Shown piece by piece: positions 6,650 to 15,570 of a stretch of 64,000 nt of DNA. The DNA is taken from positions 16,874 through 80,873 of the forward strand of contig NZ_BCQV01000019.1 in assembly GCF_001552255.1 (NCBI RefSeq). Reading direction: 5' to 3'. A model generated the notes under the pieces. The model searched no databases, was not told the origin of the DNA, and saw nothing but the letters and a program-made list of their open reading frames with translations. The translations under genes were made by a program, and so were the position numbers. The number at the start of each line of letters is the position of its first letter. Position 1 is the stretch's first letter. The DNA is from Alicyclobacillus shizuokensis NBRC 103103 (GTDB lineage: Bacteria > Bacillota > Bacilli > Alicyclobacillales > Alicyclobacillaceae).

Positions 6650-9310
6650 ATGACAGAGACGACGCATGAACCTTTGTCGAAAGTGTACAATCCGGCCGAT
6701 GTCGAGCTGAACATGTATCGGTTTTGGGAGGGCCATGGGTACTTTCAGCCTGTGGGAGATGTCTCGCGCAGCGCTTTTTCCATCGTCATGCCGCCTCCCA
6801 ATGTGACGGGGCAGTTGCACCTGGGGCACGCTTGGGACCTCACACTGCAGGACGTCATCGTCCGCTTCCGACGGATGCAGGGGTACGACACCGTGTGGGT
6901 GCCGGGGACGGATCATGCCGGCATTGCCACCCAGGCCCGTGTGGAGAAGGCGTTGCAAGAGGAAGAGGGGGTTTCCCGGCACGACCTGGGGAGAGACCCA
7001 TTTGTGCAGCGCGTGTGGGCATGGAAGGAACAGTACGGCAACCGCATCACGAACCAGGTGCGGCGGCTGGGCGCCTCCTGTGACTGGTCCCGCGAGCGCT
7101 TCACGATGGACGAGGGCCTATCGACGGCGGTGCGGGAGGTGTTCGTGCGGCTGTATGAGCGGGGGCTGATCTATCGCGGGCAGCGCATCATCAACTGGTG
7201 TCCGCGCTGCGCCACCGCCTTGTCGGACATCGAAGTGGAGCACACCGACGTGCCGGGGCACCTGTACTACGTGCGTTATCCGCTCGTCGACGGGGACGGC
7301 GGGGTCACCATCGCGACCACGCGACCGGAGACCATGTTTGCCGATGTGGCGGTCGCCGTGCATCCCGACGATGATCGCTACGCGGCCATGGTGGGCAAGC
7401 GGCTGGCGCTGCCGTTGGTGGGCCGCGAGATCCCGGTTCTGGCCGACGCCTACGTAGACCCCGAGTATGGAACTGGATGCCTGAAGATCACGCCCGCGCA
7501 CGATCCGAACGACTTTGAAGTCGGCCAGCGCCACGGCCTGGACGTGCTGCAGTGCATCGGGGCCGACGGCCGCCTGACGGAGCTTGCGGGTCCGTATCAG
7601 GGGCTGGATAGGGAGGAGGCGCGGCGTCGGGTGGTGGAGGAGCTCAGGCAGCAGGGGTACCTGGTGCGGGTGGAAGAGATCACGCACGCTGTCGGCCACT
7701 GCAGCCGTTGCGATACGGTCGTCGAGCCGTTGCTCTCGATGCAATGGTTTGTCCGCATGCAGCCGTTGGCGGCCCCGGTACTTGCGGCCGTGGCCGACGG
7801 TCGCTTGCAGTTTGTCCCGGAGCGGTTTGCAAAGGTGTTTGTTCACTGGCTGGAGAACGTGCGCGACTGGTGCATATCCCGGCAGCTGTGGTGGGGGCAC
7901 CGCATCCCCGCTTGGTACTGCGACGGCTGCGGGCAGATCAGCGTGGCCCGGGAGACGGTGCAGGCGTGCCCCCACTGCGGTTCCCAGCAGGTCCATCAGG
8001 ATGAGGACGTTCTCGACACATGGTTTTCCTCGGCGCTGTGGCCGTTCTCAACCCTCGGCTGGCCCGCCGATACGGAGGACTTGCGGCGTTACTACCCGAA
8101 CAGCGTGCTCGTGACCGGTTATGATATCCTGTTTTTCTGGGTGGCGCGCATGGCCTTCATGGGCGTTGAGTTTACCGGAGAAGTTCCGTTCCATAAGGTG
8201 GTTTTGCACGGGCTCATCCGGGATGCGCAAGGCCGTAAGATGTCAAAGAGCCTGGGCAACGGGGTGGACCCGTTGGAGGTCATTGATCAGTACGGGGCCG
8301 ATGCGCTGCGCTTCACATTGACGACTGGATCGTCGCCTGGAAATGATCAGAGATTCTACGACGAACGGGTTCAAGGCAGCCGCAACTTTATCAATAAGGT
8401 GTGGAACGCGGCCCGGTTTGTCTACCTGAACCTGCCCCCGGCGGAGGGTATGCCCGAATGGGATCCGGCTTCCTTGACCATTGCGGATCGGTGGATTTTG
8501 ACGCGTTTGGCAGAAGTCGTGACCGAAGTGACCGACCACCTGGAGCGTTACGATTTGGGTGAGGCAGGGCGCATTCTGTACGATTTCACATGGGATGAGT
8601 TTTGCGATTGGTACATCGAGTTCACGAAGCTCTCCCTGTACGGCCAGGACGAAGCGGCCAAGGCGCAGACGCGGGCGGTGTTGGTGACTGTACTGGACAC
8701 GCTGCTGAGGCTGCTGCATCCGTTTATCCCCTTCGTGACCGAGCGCATCTGGGAGACTCTGCCGGTGTCGGGGGAGGCCTTGATTCGCGCTCCGTGGCCG
8801 GACGCGACGGCGTTTGTTCGCGATGAGGAAGCGGTGCGTCAGATTCGCGTGGTCATGGAAGCCATTCGGGCGGTGCGCAACATTCGGGCGGATTTGAACG
8901 TGTCTCCCGGAAAATCGGTGGCGATGTCCATCCGTTGCCAGGATGCGGGGACGGAAGCCTTGTTTCAAAGCGTGGAACCGTATCTTGTGCGTTTTGGCAA
9001 CCTGAATCGGGTGGAGATTGGTGTGGGCATCGAGTTGCCCGGTCAGGCCATGACAGCGGTGGTCAACGGGGCGGAGATCGCCCTGCCCTTGGCCGATTTG
9101 GTGGACTTGGCGATAGAACGGGAGCGGATGCAGCGCGAGCGCGAGCGCCTGCTGGCTGAGGTGCAGAGGGTTGAGCGGAAGTTGGCCAATGCGCAGTTTG
9201 TCGCCAAGGCTCCACCTCACGTGGTGGAGGCGGAGCGTGCAAAGGGAGCGGAGTACCGAGCCAAGTTGGCGGCGGTGGAGGAGCGGCTCCGGCGCTTGGC
9301 CAGTTCCTGA
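6650..9310 (+). CDS. valS: Valyl-tRNA synthetase
   Basis: ValS charges tRNA-Val in the cytosol. The 886-residue class I enzyme has HLGH at residues 57-60 in the PPPNVTGQLHLGHA signature and the GRKMSKSLGN loop near residue 530. It carries a CP1 editing domain with the TTRPETMFADVAVAVHP core, two CxxC pairs (CSRC; CDGCG and CPHCG) in the zinc-ribbon region, an anticodon-binding domain, and a C-terminal ValS coiled coil (ERERMQRERERLLAEVQRVE). AGGAGGAG precedes the ATG. It is controlled by its own promoter and T-box and is followed at once by folC, as in Bacillus. Confidence 0.97.
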   Translation: MTETTHEPLSKVYNPADVELNMYRFWEGHGYFQPVGDVSRSAFSIVMPPPNVTGQLHLGHAWDLTLQDVIVRFRRMQGYDTVWVPGTDHAGIATQARVEKALQEEEGVSRHDLGRDPFVQRVWAWKEQYGNRITNQVRRLGASCDWSRERFTMDEGLSTAVREVFVRLYERGLIYRGQRIINWCPRCATALSDIEVEHTDVPGHLYYVRYPLVDGDGGVTIATTRPETMFADVAVAVHPDDDRYAAMVGKRLALPLVGREIPVLADAYVDPEYGTGCLKITPAHDPNDFEVGQRHGLDVLQCIGADGRLTELAGPYQGLDREEARRRVVEELRQQGYLVRVEEITHAVGHCSRCDTVVEPLLSMQWFVRMQPLAAPVLAAVADGRLQFVPERFAKVFVHWLENVRDWCISRQLWWGHRIPAWYCDGCGQISVARETVQACPHCGSQQVHQDEDVLDTWFSSALWPFSTLGWPADTEDLRRYYPNSVLVTGYDILFFWVARMAFMGVEFTGEVPFHKVVLHGLIRDAQGRKMSKSLGNGVDPLEVIDQYGADALRFTLTTGSSPGNDQRFYDERVQGSRNFINKVWNAARFVYLNLPPAEGMPEWDPASLTIADRWILTRLAEVVTEVTDHLERYDLGEAGRILYDFTWDEFCDWYIEFTKLSLYGQDEAAKAQTRAVLVTVLDTLLRLLHPFIPFVTERIWETLPVSGEALIRAPWPDATAFVRDEEAVRQIRVVMEAIRAVRNIRADLNVSPGKSVAMSIRCQDAGTEALFQSVEPYLVRFGNLNRVEIGVGIELPGQAMTAVVNGAEIALPLADLVDLAIERERMQRERERLLAEVQRVERKLANAQFVAKAPPHVVEAERAKGAEYRAKLAAVEERLRRLASS

Positions 9311-9346
9311 TGGCAAGTGTCTCCCGGACAGCGAGGCGAATACATT

Positions 9347-10660
9347 ATGGCGGAGACCATGACAGACGCACTGGCATGGCTGAGGACATTGGCCCGCTTC
9401 GGCATGCGGCCGGGGCTGGAGCGGATGCGACGGGCCCTGGCCGCCCTCGGCCATCCAGAACAGGGATTGAACTTCATTCACGTCGCCGGGACCAACGGCA
9501 AAGGGTCGGTGTGTGCGATGGTCTCGTCGATTCTGTCCCAGAGAATCCGAGTCGGGACGTTCACATCGCCGGCCTTTGACGGGTTTCGCGGTCGTTTTCA
9601 GGTCAACCTGCAGCCTATCGATTTGTCTGTCTTTGCCGACCTGGCGGCCCAAGTGCGGCGTGTGGCCGAGCGGGATCTGTCCGACGACCCGCCGACTGAG
9701 TTTGAGGTTCTGACGCTGATGGCGTTGTTGTATTTTCAAATGGAGCAGGTGCAAAGCGTGGTCTGGGAAACGGGGTTAGGCGGGCGCCTGGATTCGACCA
9801 ACGTGGTGCTGCCGCAGGTAACCGTCATCACCAACGTGGGCCACGACCACCAGGATGTGCTGGGCCGCACCCTCGGGGCCATCGCGGCGGAGAAGGCGGG
9901 CATCATCAAGCCGGGTGTGCCGTTGGTGACCGGTGTCGGCGATGAGGCCTGGCCCGTCATTGTCCGGGTGGCTCGCCGGCAGGCCGCCTCTTGTTTGCGC
10001 TCCGGTCTCCACTTTCAGGCAGTGCAGGAGAAGGTTTTCCCGACTGGGCAGCGTATCCACTACCGTGGGGTGTCGAGGGATGTCGACGGTTTGCCGCTTC
10101 CTCTGTTTGGCAGGCATCAGGTGGCCAACGCCAGTCTCGCCCTGGCGGCCGTTGAGGTCTGTGAGCAAAAGCAAGTTTGCCCTCGGCTGAGCGATGAAGA
10201 GTGGCGACAAGGCCTCGCGGAGACTTCCTGGCCGGGCCGGTTTGAGGTACACTGGCATGGTGAAGTACCCATCGTGCTGGATGGCGCCCATAACCCAGAG
10301 GCGGCAGCGTCTCTGTCCGCCGCACTGACCGAGTTCACCAAGACCATAGGCGTATCGGTCGAGGAATGGCTGATGGTCATTGGCATATTGCGCGATAAGG
10401 ACGCGGCCATGATGATGGGCACGATGCTCCCGCACGCTGGGCAGGTCATCGTTTGCCAGCCGCAAACCGCTCGCGCCATGGATGCCGAGGAATTGGAGCG
10501 GCGGATACGGGCGATGCGGCCAGACATTCGCGTGCAGGTGGAGAGGTCGGTCGCCAAGGCTCTCGCCAGCGCGTGGAAGAGTGCGCGCCCCACTTGCTGC
10601 TGGGGCTCGTTGTATACGGTGGATGAGGCGAGGAAGGCTATCCAACAGATGCTAGATTGA
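9347..10660 (+). CDS. folC: Folylpolyglutamate synthase / dihydrofolate synthase
   Basis: FolC adds glutamates to folates and, in the bifunctional form, makes dihydrofolate. The 437-residue Mur-ligase-family protein shows the P-loop HVAGTNGKGSVCAMV, the family GGRLDSTN segment, NVGHDHQDVLGRTLGAIAAEKAGI and DGAHNPEAAASL in the C-terminal domain. The ATG used here has GAGG about 10 bases upstream and follows valS by 36 bases. A GTG 30 bases earlier lacks a clear ribosome site, and an in-frame ATG also exists 12 bases later. It is probably cotranscribed with valS. Confidence 0.92.
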   Translation: MAETMTDALAWLRTLARFGMRPGLERMRRALAALGHPEQGLNFIHVAGTNGKGSVCAMVSSILSQRIRVGTFTSPAFDGFRGRFQVNLQPIDLSVFADLAAQVRRVAERDLSDDPPTEFEVLTLMALLYFQMEQVQSVVWETGLGGRLDSTNVVLPQVTVITNVGHDHQDVLGRTLGAIAAEKAGIIKPGVPLVTGVGDEAWPVIVRVARRQAASCLRSGLHFQAVQEKVFPTGQRIHYRGVSRDVDGLPLPLFGRHQVANASLALAAVEVCEQKQVCPRLSDEEWRQGLAETSWPGRFEVHWHGEVPIVLDGAHNPEAAASLSAALTEFTKTIGVSVEEWLMVIGILRDKDAAMMMGTMLPHAGQVIVCQPQTARAMDAEELERRIRAMRPDIRVQVERSVAKALASAWKSARPTCCWGSLYTVDEARKAIQQMLD

Positions 10661-10688
10661 CTTTTTGGATATGAGGACGGTGGGGCCT

Positions 10689-12098
10689 GTGAACGAAAGG
10701 GAGCATGTACACTTTGTCGGCATTGGCGGGTACGGCATGAGCGCGATCGCCGGCGTGATGCTGGACCTGGGCTACCGTGTGTCTGGGTCAGATGTGGCCA
10801 GCCAGGAACTGACACAGCGCTTGGCGCAGCGTGGAGCCACGGTATACCACGGTCATCGCGCCAGCCACGTCGAGGGTGCGGACATTGTCGTCTACAGCAC
10901 CGCGCTGTCTACGGATAACGTCGAGATTCAAGCGGCCCAGGAGCGCAACATTCCCGTCATTCATCGTTCGCAAATGTTGGCCCGTTTGATGCAGGATCGC
11001 ATTGGCGTGGCCGTAACCGGCGCACATGGTAAGACAACGACCTCTTCGATGATCGCGTATGTGATGGAAAGGTGCGGGCTGGATCCCACCTTTGTCATCG
11101 GCGGTGTCGTACGCAATATGGGTGGCAACGCCAAGGCGGGTCGTGGCCGGTTTGTTGTCGCCGAGGCTGACGAAAGTGACGGCTCCTTTTTACATTACCG
11201 CCCACATATAGCCGTCATTACCAACATTGAGGCCGATCACTTGGAGCATTATGACGGTCAATTTGACAATCTGCTGCGGGCTTACCAGCAGTTCATCACC
11301 CAGGTCGATCCGGACGGCTTATGCGTGATTTCTGCCCATGACGTTCACCTCGCCCGTCTGCGCGGCAAGGCGCATTGCCGCGTGGAGTCGGTTGCTGTTG
11401 AACAACAAGGGGAGGCTCTCCCCGCGGCGGATTATGTGGCAAAGGACATTGAATTGTTGGATAGAGGCAGCCGTTGTCAGGTGTACCGCCGTGAGGAGCA
11501 CCTGGGTCCCTTGGAGTTGTCACTGCCCGGTTTGCATAATGTCATGAATGCATTAGCCGCCATCGCCGTCGCGCGTGCGGCCGGTTTGCCGTTTCCCAAT
11601 GTGGCTGCCGCATTGGCGGAGTTTCACGGAGCGAAACGACGTTTTCAGGTGATGGCGGAAGCTGGCGGCGTTTTGGTGGTGGACGACTATGCCCATCACC
11701 CGACCGAGATCGCAGCGACCATCGCCGCTGCCCAGTCGACAGGTCGGCGGATTGTCGCTGTATTTCAACCGCAGCGTTACACGCGCACTTATTTTCTGTT
11801 CGATGCCTTTGCCCGGGCGTTTCGCGGCGCGGATGAAGTGGTGATATGCGACATCTATTCACCGGCTGGGGAGCAGAAGATTGAAGGTGTCACGGCGGAG
11901 CGATTGGCCGATGCGATACGCGCCCAGAGCAATCCACATGTGCGCTTTCTCAGAACCAAGGACGAGGTGTTCGACTATTTAAGGGACAGCGTTCGCCCGG
12001 GAGACTTGGTGTTGACGATGGGAGCCGGCGACATTTGGCAGGTAGCCTGTCGGCTCGGCGAGGAGCTCACCAACCGTGAAGCCAACGCGATTGTATGA
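10689..12098 (+). CDS. murC: UDP-N-acetylmuramate--L-alanine ligase
   Basis: MurC adds L-Ala to UDP-MurNAc in peptidoglycan synthesis. The protein opens with the Rossmann segment HVHFVGIGGYGMSAIA and has the ATP loop TGAHGKTTTSSM, the ADESDGSFL segment, NIEADHLEHYDG, the H/N motif LPGLHNVMNALAAIAVA, DDYAHHPTEI and FQPQRYTRT. The GTG start is the best of several: GAGG and GGTGGGG lie upstream, while in-frame TTG (10665) and ATG (10671) starts lack a ribosome site. At about 469 residues it is family length. It follows folC with almost no gap and ends at a strong hairpin; in B. subtilis murC lies elsewhere. Confidence 0.94.
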   Translation: MNEREHVHFVGIGGYGMSAIAGVMLDLGYRVSGSDVASQELTQRLAQRGATVYHGHRASHVEGADIVVYSTALSTDNVEIQAAQERNIPVIHRSQMLARLMQDRIGVAVTGAHGKTTTSSMIAYVMERCGLDPTFVIGGVVRNMGGNAKAGRGRFVVAEADESDGSFLHYRPHIAVITNIEADHLEHYDGQFDNLLRAYQQFITQVDPDGLCVISAHDVHLARLRGKAHCRVESVAVEQQGEALPAADYVAKDIELLDRGSRCQVYRREEHLGPLELSLPGLHNVMNALAAIAVARAAGLPFPNVAAALAEFHGAKRRFQVMAEAGGVLVVDDYAHHPTEIAATIAAAQSTGRRIVAVFQPQRYTRTYFLFDAFARAFRGADEVVICDIYSPAGEQKIEGVTAERLADAIRAQSNPHVRFLRTKDEVFDYLRDSVRPGDLVLTMGAGDIWQVACRLGEELTNREANAIV

Positions 12099-12140
12099 AC
12101 AGCAATCATGGGATTCATCGGATGTGACCATACCTGCAGC

Positions 12141-12187
12141 AAGGGAGGTTCCGCGCCATACTCAGCGCGGAACCTCCCTTCGTGTTT
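12141..12187. terminator. Probable bidirectional terminator, perfect 16-bp inverted repeat
   Basis: AAGGGAGGTTCCGCGC and its exact complement flank an 8-base loop. The plus-side T-run is weak (CGTGTTT). It sits between the converging ends of murC and the small minus-strand gene, so it probably stops both. Confidence 0.7.
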
Positions 12188-12211
12188 AGCATCGTTCGCC
12201 CCGGACCTGGT

Positions 12212-12394
12212 TTACAGCCGCCATCTTGGCTCCGTCTTTCGCCGCTTGGCCCGCGCATGGCTAAACCAATAATAGGCGAGCGCCAGCAGCGCCAAGACAA
12301 GAGCAGCCTTCAACAGCAGACCTACGAACACAAGCGCGACGCATAACATTATCATCAGTATGCTCATCCACACCAGAGTGCGCAGAAAGTTCAA
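12212..12394 (-). CDS. Small membrane protein with basic tail, unknown
   Basis: This 60-residue protein begins MNFLRTLVWMSILMIML, has two adjacent hydrophobic stretches that could form a membrane hairpin, and ends in a basic tail (HARAKRRKTEPRWRL). The TTG start has GGGAGGG 6 bases upstream; an in-frame TTG five codons earlier would fall on that ribosome site. It is the only minus-strand gene between murC and the prepilin peptidase and shares their hairpin terminator. A TATACT -10-like element lies about 60 bases upstream with no clear -35. No family was recognised. Confidence 0.5.
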   Translation of the reverse strand: MNFLRTLVWMSILMIMLCVALVFVGLLLKAALVLALLALAYYWFSHARAKRRKTEPRWRL

Positions 12395-12580
12395 TGTTGT
12401 CCCTCCCAATCGTGAAGCCGCACAGACGGCTCATCTCCAGGAGCCCTTAGCAAAAGTATACCACATCGTTCAAAACGAGGGGTTAAATTCCCAAGATTAG
12501 TAAGAAACCTCCGATTGAAAACAGGCGATTCGGCCTCTGTTGACGAAACTGTAGTTAGCATGACTGGTAGGAGGGGCAAG

Positions 12581-13159
12581 ATGCTCGACGCGATTCGATG
12601 GCGATACTTGGCTATTGCCGGGGCCTCTGGGGCGACGGCTGAGCTGATGAGTTGGAGCCTGGGAACTCACACCTGGTCGCAATCGCTGCTTTGGTGCACC
12701 TTCTGGCTTTTGTTATGGGTGGCCGCCGTCTGGGACCTGTGTTGCATGCGCATTCCGAACTGGCTCACCTTACCTGGCGCGCTAGTGCTGTTCGTGCTGG
12801 GTCTAACCTTGGCCAGGCAGGGGCCGGTGAGACCTTTGCTGGGTCTGGCCGTGTGTGCAGGAGGGCTCTCGTTGCTGGCGTGGCTGACCGGAGGGGTGGG
12901 TTGGGGGGATGTCAAGCTGGCCCTCTCCATCGGTGCTGTGTTTGGGCCGGTGCTGGGCATGGTCGCCTTGACGCTGGCGTTCTCCACAGCGGCACTGTGC
13001 GGGGGACTGTTATGGGGCTTGGGGCGCCTGCGGGCCGGACAACCGTTTCCTTTTGCTCCCTTTCTGCTGGCTGGCTGCGGGTTGTGCTTCAGGTTGGTGC
13101 CGCACCTCTTGCCGCTGTATATCCCCTTGGCGAGCCTTGGAGGGACGTTATGGGCCTGA
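12581..13159 (+). CDS. Type 4 prepilin peptidase, short (A24 domain only)
   Basis: This membrane aspartic protease removes leaders from the prepilins encoded in the comG region. The two active-site aspartates are visible in WDLCCMRIPNWLTLPG and in GVGWGDVKLALSIGA (the GxGD motif), among about six membrane segments. At 192 residues it lacks the N-terminal cytoplasmic methylase domain with CxxC pairs found in full-length PilD/ComC. The ATG has AGGAGGGG at a good distance and lies at the folC-spoIIB position of Bacillus comC. Its stop overlaps the start of pilT by 10 bases, so the two are coupled. Confidence 0.85.
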   Translation: MLDAIRWRYLAIAGASGATAELMSWSLGTHTWSQSLLWCTFWLLLWVAAVWDLCCMRIPNWLTLPGALVLFVLGLTLARQGPVRPLLGLAVCAGGLSLLAWLTGGVGWGDVKLALSIGAVFGPVLGMVALTLAFSTAALCGGLLWGLGRLRAGQPFPFAPFLLAGCGLCFRLVPHLLPLYIPLASLGGTLWA

Positions 13160-14151
13160 AGGAGTGGATTGAATACGCGCTGGCACGGGGCGCCTCCGAT
13201 ATCCACGTGGGTTCCGGTGTTTCTCCCGCCCTCCGCGTCTCGGGGCGCCTCGAGTTTATCCCCTCAACTCCGGTGCCTGCCCAGGCCATCCTCGGGATGG
13301 TGGAGGAGCTTGTGCCAAGCGTGGACAGGCGGGGGTGGGCAAGGGATGATGAGATGGACTTTTCCTGCAGTATGGCCGATTTCGTGCGCATTCGCGGCCA
13401 CTTGTACCGCACCCATCAAGGCTGGAGTCTGGCTTTGCGGCTGCTGCCGGCTCGTGTCCCCAGTTTGGTCGATTTGCATTTACCGGCCTGGTTTGAGATG
13501 CTGGCTAACCAGCCGGGGCTGGTGGTGGTGACAGGACCCACGGGCAGCGGGAAGTCCAGCACACTGGCGGCCTTGGTCCACTGTGTGAATCAGGCGCATC
13601 CGTGGCACATCGTAACGATTGAGGACCCGATTGAGTTTGTGCACGATCCGGTGCAGGCGCGCATTGATCAACGCGAGGTGGGCACGCACACGCGCGACTT
13701 CACCTCCGGGCTGCGGACCGCTCTGCGGCAAGACCCCGATGTGATATTAATCGGCGAACTGCGCGACGTCTCCACCATGGAGGTTGCCTTGACTGCCGCG
13801 GAAACGGGGCACTTGGTATTGACGACGATGCATACCGGCGATGCGGTCCAGACGGTTGAACGCATTCTGGGCAGTTTGGACCAGGGACGGGATATGGTAC
13901 GTTGGCAACTGGCTTCGGTCCTGCGGGCGGTTGTCGCGCAGCGTCTTTTGCGAGCGCGAGCGGGCGGATTGATTCCTGCCCTGGAGGTGCTCGTCAACAC
14001 GCCCGCGGTGACCAACCTCATCCGCACGGGACAGACTCATCAGTTGCGGTCGGTCATGCAGACGGGTCGGGTGCACGGCATGCAGACGTTCGCTGCACAC
14101 ATCCAGCAGCTGTTGGATGGTGGTTTGATTGAATCAAGTCCGTCTCTGTGA
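13150..14151 (+). CDS. pilT: PilT-type twitching/retraction ATPase
   Basis: This hexameric ATPase powers retraction of type IV pili at the inner membrane. The 333-residue product shows the PilT start (LKEWIEYALARGASDIHVGSG), Walker A GPTGSGKSST, the Asp box TIEDPIEFVHD, Walker B DVILIGELRD and the His box AAETGHLVLTTMHTGDAVQT. It lacks the zinc tetracysteine and N-terminal extension of PilB/ComGA assembly ATPases. The start has GGAGGG a few bases upstream and lies inside the end of the prepilin peptidase gene. B. subtilis has no PilT, so this pairing points to a retractable pilus, assembled perhaps by the comG products. Confidence 0.88.
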   Translation: MGLKEWIEYALARGASDIHVGSGVSPALRVSGRLEFIPSTPVPAQAILGMVEELVPSVDRRGWARDDEMDFSCSMADFVRIRGHLYRTHQGWSLALRLLPARVPSLVDLHLPAWFEMLANQPGLVVVTGPTGSGKSSTLAALVHCVNQAHPWHIVTIEDPIEFVHDPVQARIDQREVGTHTRDFTSGLRTALRQDPDVILIGELRDVSTMEVALTAAETGHLVLTTMHTGDAVQTVERILGSLDQGRDMVRWQLASVLRAVVAQRLLRARAGGLIPALEVLVNTPAVTNLIRTGQTHQLRSVMQTGRVHGMQTFAAHIQQLLDGGLIESSPSL

Positions 14152-14270
14152 GTGCATAGGATGAAAAGTGAGCCGCTGCGATGCCCCTCCTGGAGCCGTG
14201 TCGGAAAGAGGCTGTGTACAGCGGCAGGGAAGGGGTTTCGTCGAAGCGACTCGAAACGGAAAGGGCTGGA

Positions 14271-14299
14271 TTGCATTCACTCTGGACAGCCGCTATACT
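14271..14299 (+). promoter_or_regulatory. Sigma-A promoter of the YabE-like gene
   Basis: TTGCAT and TATACT are separated by exactly 17 bases. The predicted start is about 14306, some 55 bases before the GTG start. Confidence 0.65.
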
Positions 14300-14362
14300 A
14301 GCCACAGTCTCGGCGTTAGATCTGGCAACCTTTCCTGCGCAGGATTGAGGAGAGGTGATGGA

Positions 14363-15352
14363 GTGCGTATCCCGAAGTCAAAGGTTCTGTACGTTTCGGC
14401 CGCGGTGTTCGCTCTGTTTGGTGGATCGGCCATGACGGCCGACGCGGCTTACAAAACGGTAACCGTTCAGGACAACGGAGAACGCAGGGTTGTACACGGA
14501 TTTGGATCGGGCTCGGTGAGGTCGTTTTTGAGGCGCCAAGGGGTTACATTCACCCCGGATGACAAGGTCGTTCCTGAGCCGGATAGGCCGGTGACCGATG
14601 GCATGGAGGTTACGGTGCAGCGGGCCAAGCTTGTCCATCTTGTAGACGGTGGAGTGCCTCGCGATATGCAGACCACGGCGCTGACCGTAGGTCAGATGCT
14701 GCGACGGAGCGGCATTAAGATGGATAAGCAGGACATCGTCAGCAAACCGTTGCATGAACCTCTGAATGAAGGGGAATGGGTGCGGATCTATCGCGTCGAG
14801 ACTCGTACGTCAACCTCTCGAACATCGATACCGTTTCAGACCGAGCGTCGGATGACAGATCAACTGTACGAGGGCCAGCAGCGAGTGCTGACGCACGGTG
14901 TGAAAGGGTTGCAAGAGGTTTTCACAACCCACAAGTTCGTCGATGGGCGTAAGGTCAGCACCAAAGTCACCAAGAAGGTGTTGCGCAAACCTGTTCATGA
15001 GATCGTCCTGGTCGGCACCAGGGAGCGCCCAACTGTGTCCCGCTCCGCTTCCCTGTCGTCTCGTGGAGGGGGAGGGGCGCCGCTGTTTGCGCGTAAATTG
15101 GTGATGACGGCGACCGCCTATGTGGGTGGAGGCCGGACCGCAAACGGATCTCCGGCAAGGCCCGGAGTGGCTTCGGTAGACCCGGCGGTGATTCCACTTG
15201 GAAGTCGTTTATATATCCCCGGTGTCGGGAAGCTGGTGGCGGCCGACACGGGAGGAGCGATACATGGGAATCGGATTGACATCTGTGTATCCACTGAAAG
15301 CGAGGCCCGATCCTGGGGGGTTCGGCCGGTCACGGTATATGTGCTTTCCTAG
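14363..15352 (+). CDS. YabE-like cell-wall protein (DUF348/G5/3D domains)
   Basis: This exported wall-active protein resembles YabE and the firmicute Rpf-like proteins. It has an N-terminal signal/anchor (VLYVSAAVFALFGGSAM followed by ADA), two ubiquitin-like DUF348 repeats (TVQDNGERRVVHGF; VDGGVPRDMQTTALTVGQ), a G5-like domain (VETRTSTSRTSIPFQTERR), and a C-terminal 3D domain with the MTATAY start and the Asp triad in VAADTGGAIHGNRIDIC. The 3D domain has the MltA/RlpA-type barrel and probably cleaves glycan. The GTG start follows GAGGAGAGGTG. The 329-residue gene has its own promoter and a hairpin after it. A spore or resuscitation role is inferred. Confidence 0.82.
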   Translation: MRIPKSKVLYVSAAVFALFGGSAMTADAAYKTVTVQDNGERRVVHGFGSGSVRSFLRRQGVTFTPDDKVVPEPDRPVTDGMEVTVQRAKLVHLVDGGVPRDMQTTALTVGQMLRRSGIKMDKQDIVSKPLHEPLNEGEWVRIYRVETRTSTSRTSIPFQTERRMTDQLYEGQQRVLTHGVKGLQEVFTTHKFVDGRKVSTKVTKKVLRKPVHEIVLVGTRERPTVSRSASLSSRGGGGAPLFARKLVMTATAYVGGGRTANGSPARPGVASVDPAVIPLGSRLYIPGVGKLVAADTGGAIHGNRIDICVSTESEARSWGVRPVTVYVLS

Positions 15353-15419
15353 CCGAGGGTTCGCCGCGCCCGGTTGACGGGCATGGTAGCTCTGGGATGG
15401 CTCCATATCACGTGCAGAT

Positions 15420-15458
15420 GGGAGTCAGCGGCACTGAGACCGCTGGCTCCCATTCTCT
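15420..15458 (+). terminator. Hairpin terminator after the YabE-like gene
   Basis: GGGAGTCAGCGG pairs with CCGCTGGCTCCC (one G-T wobble) over an 8-base loop. The following ATTCTCTAT is only weakly T-rich. Confidence 0.5.
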
Positions 15459-15459
15459 A

Positions 15460-15487
15460 TCATCTGAAGCGGTCCACGTCATACGGT
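15460..15487 (+). promoter_or_regulatory. Possible sigma-E-like promoter before the SpoIIB-like gene
   Basis: CATACGGT matches the -10 used before spoVID exactly, and TCATCTG lies 13 bases upstream. The -35 is weak, and the B. subtilis gene at this position uses sigma-H, so this is tentative. Confidence 0.3.
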
Positions 15488-15570
15488 AGTGACGGTTCTC
15501 ATAGGATGTCCTCAAAAGGGCTAGGACCAGAACCTCCTGGCGGCTCGCCACGAAGGGAGAACCGTGCGAC

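Noticed and set aside
8243..9754. Open frame of about 500 residues on the minus strand opposite valS and folC
   Set aside because: It is a shadow of GC-rich coding DNA. The plus strand encodes clear ValS and FolC motifs throughout, and the minus product has no recognisable domain.
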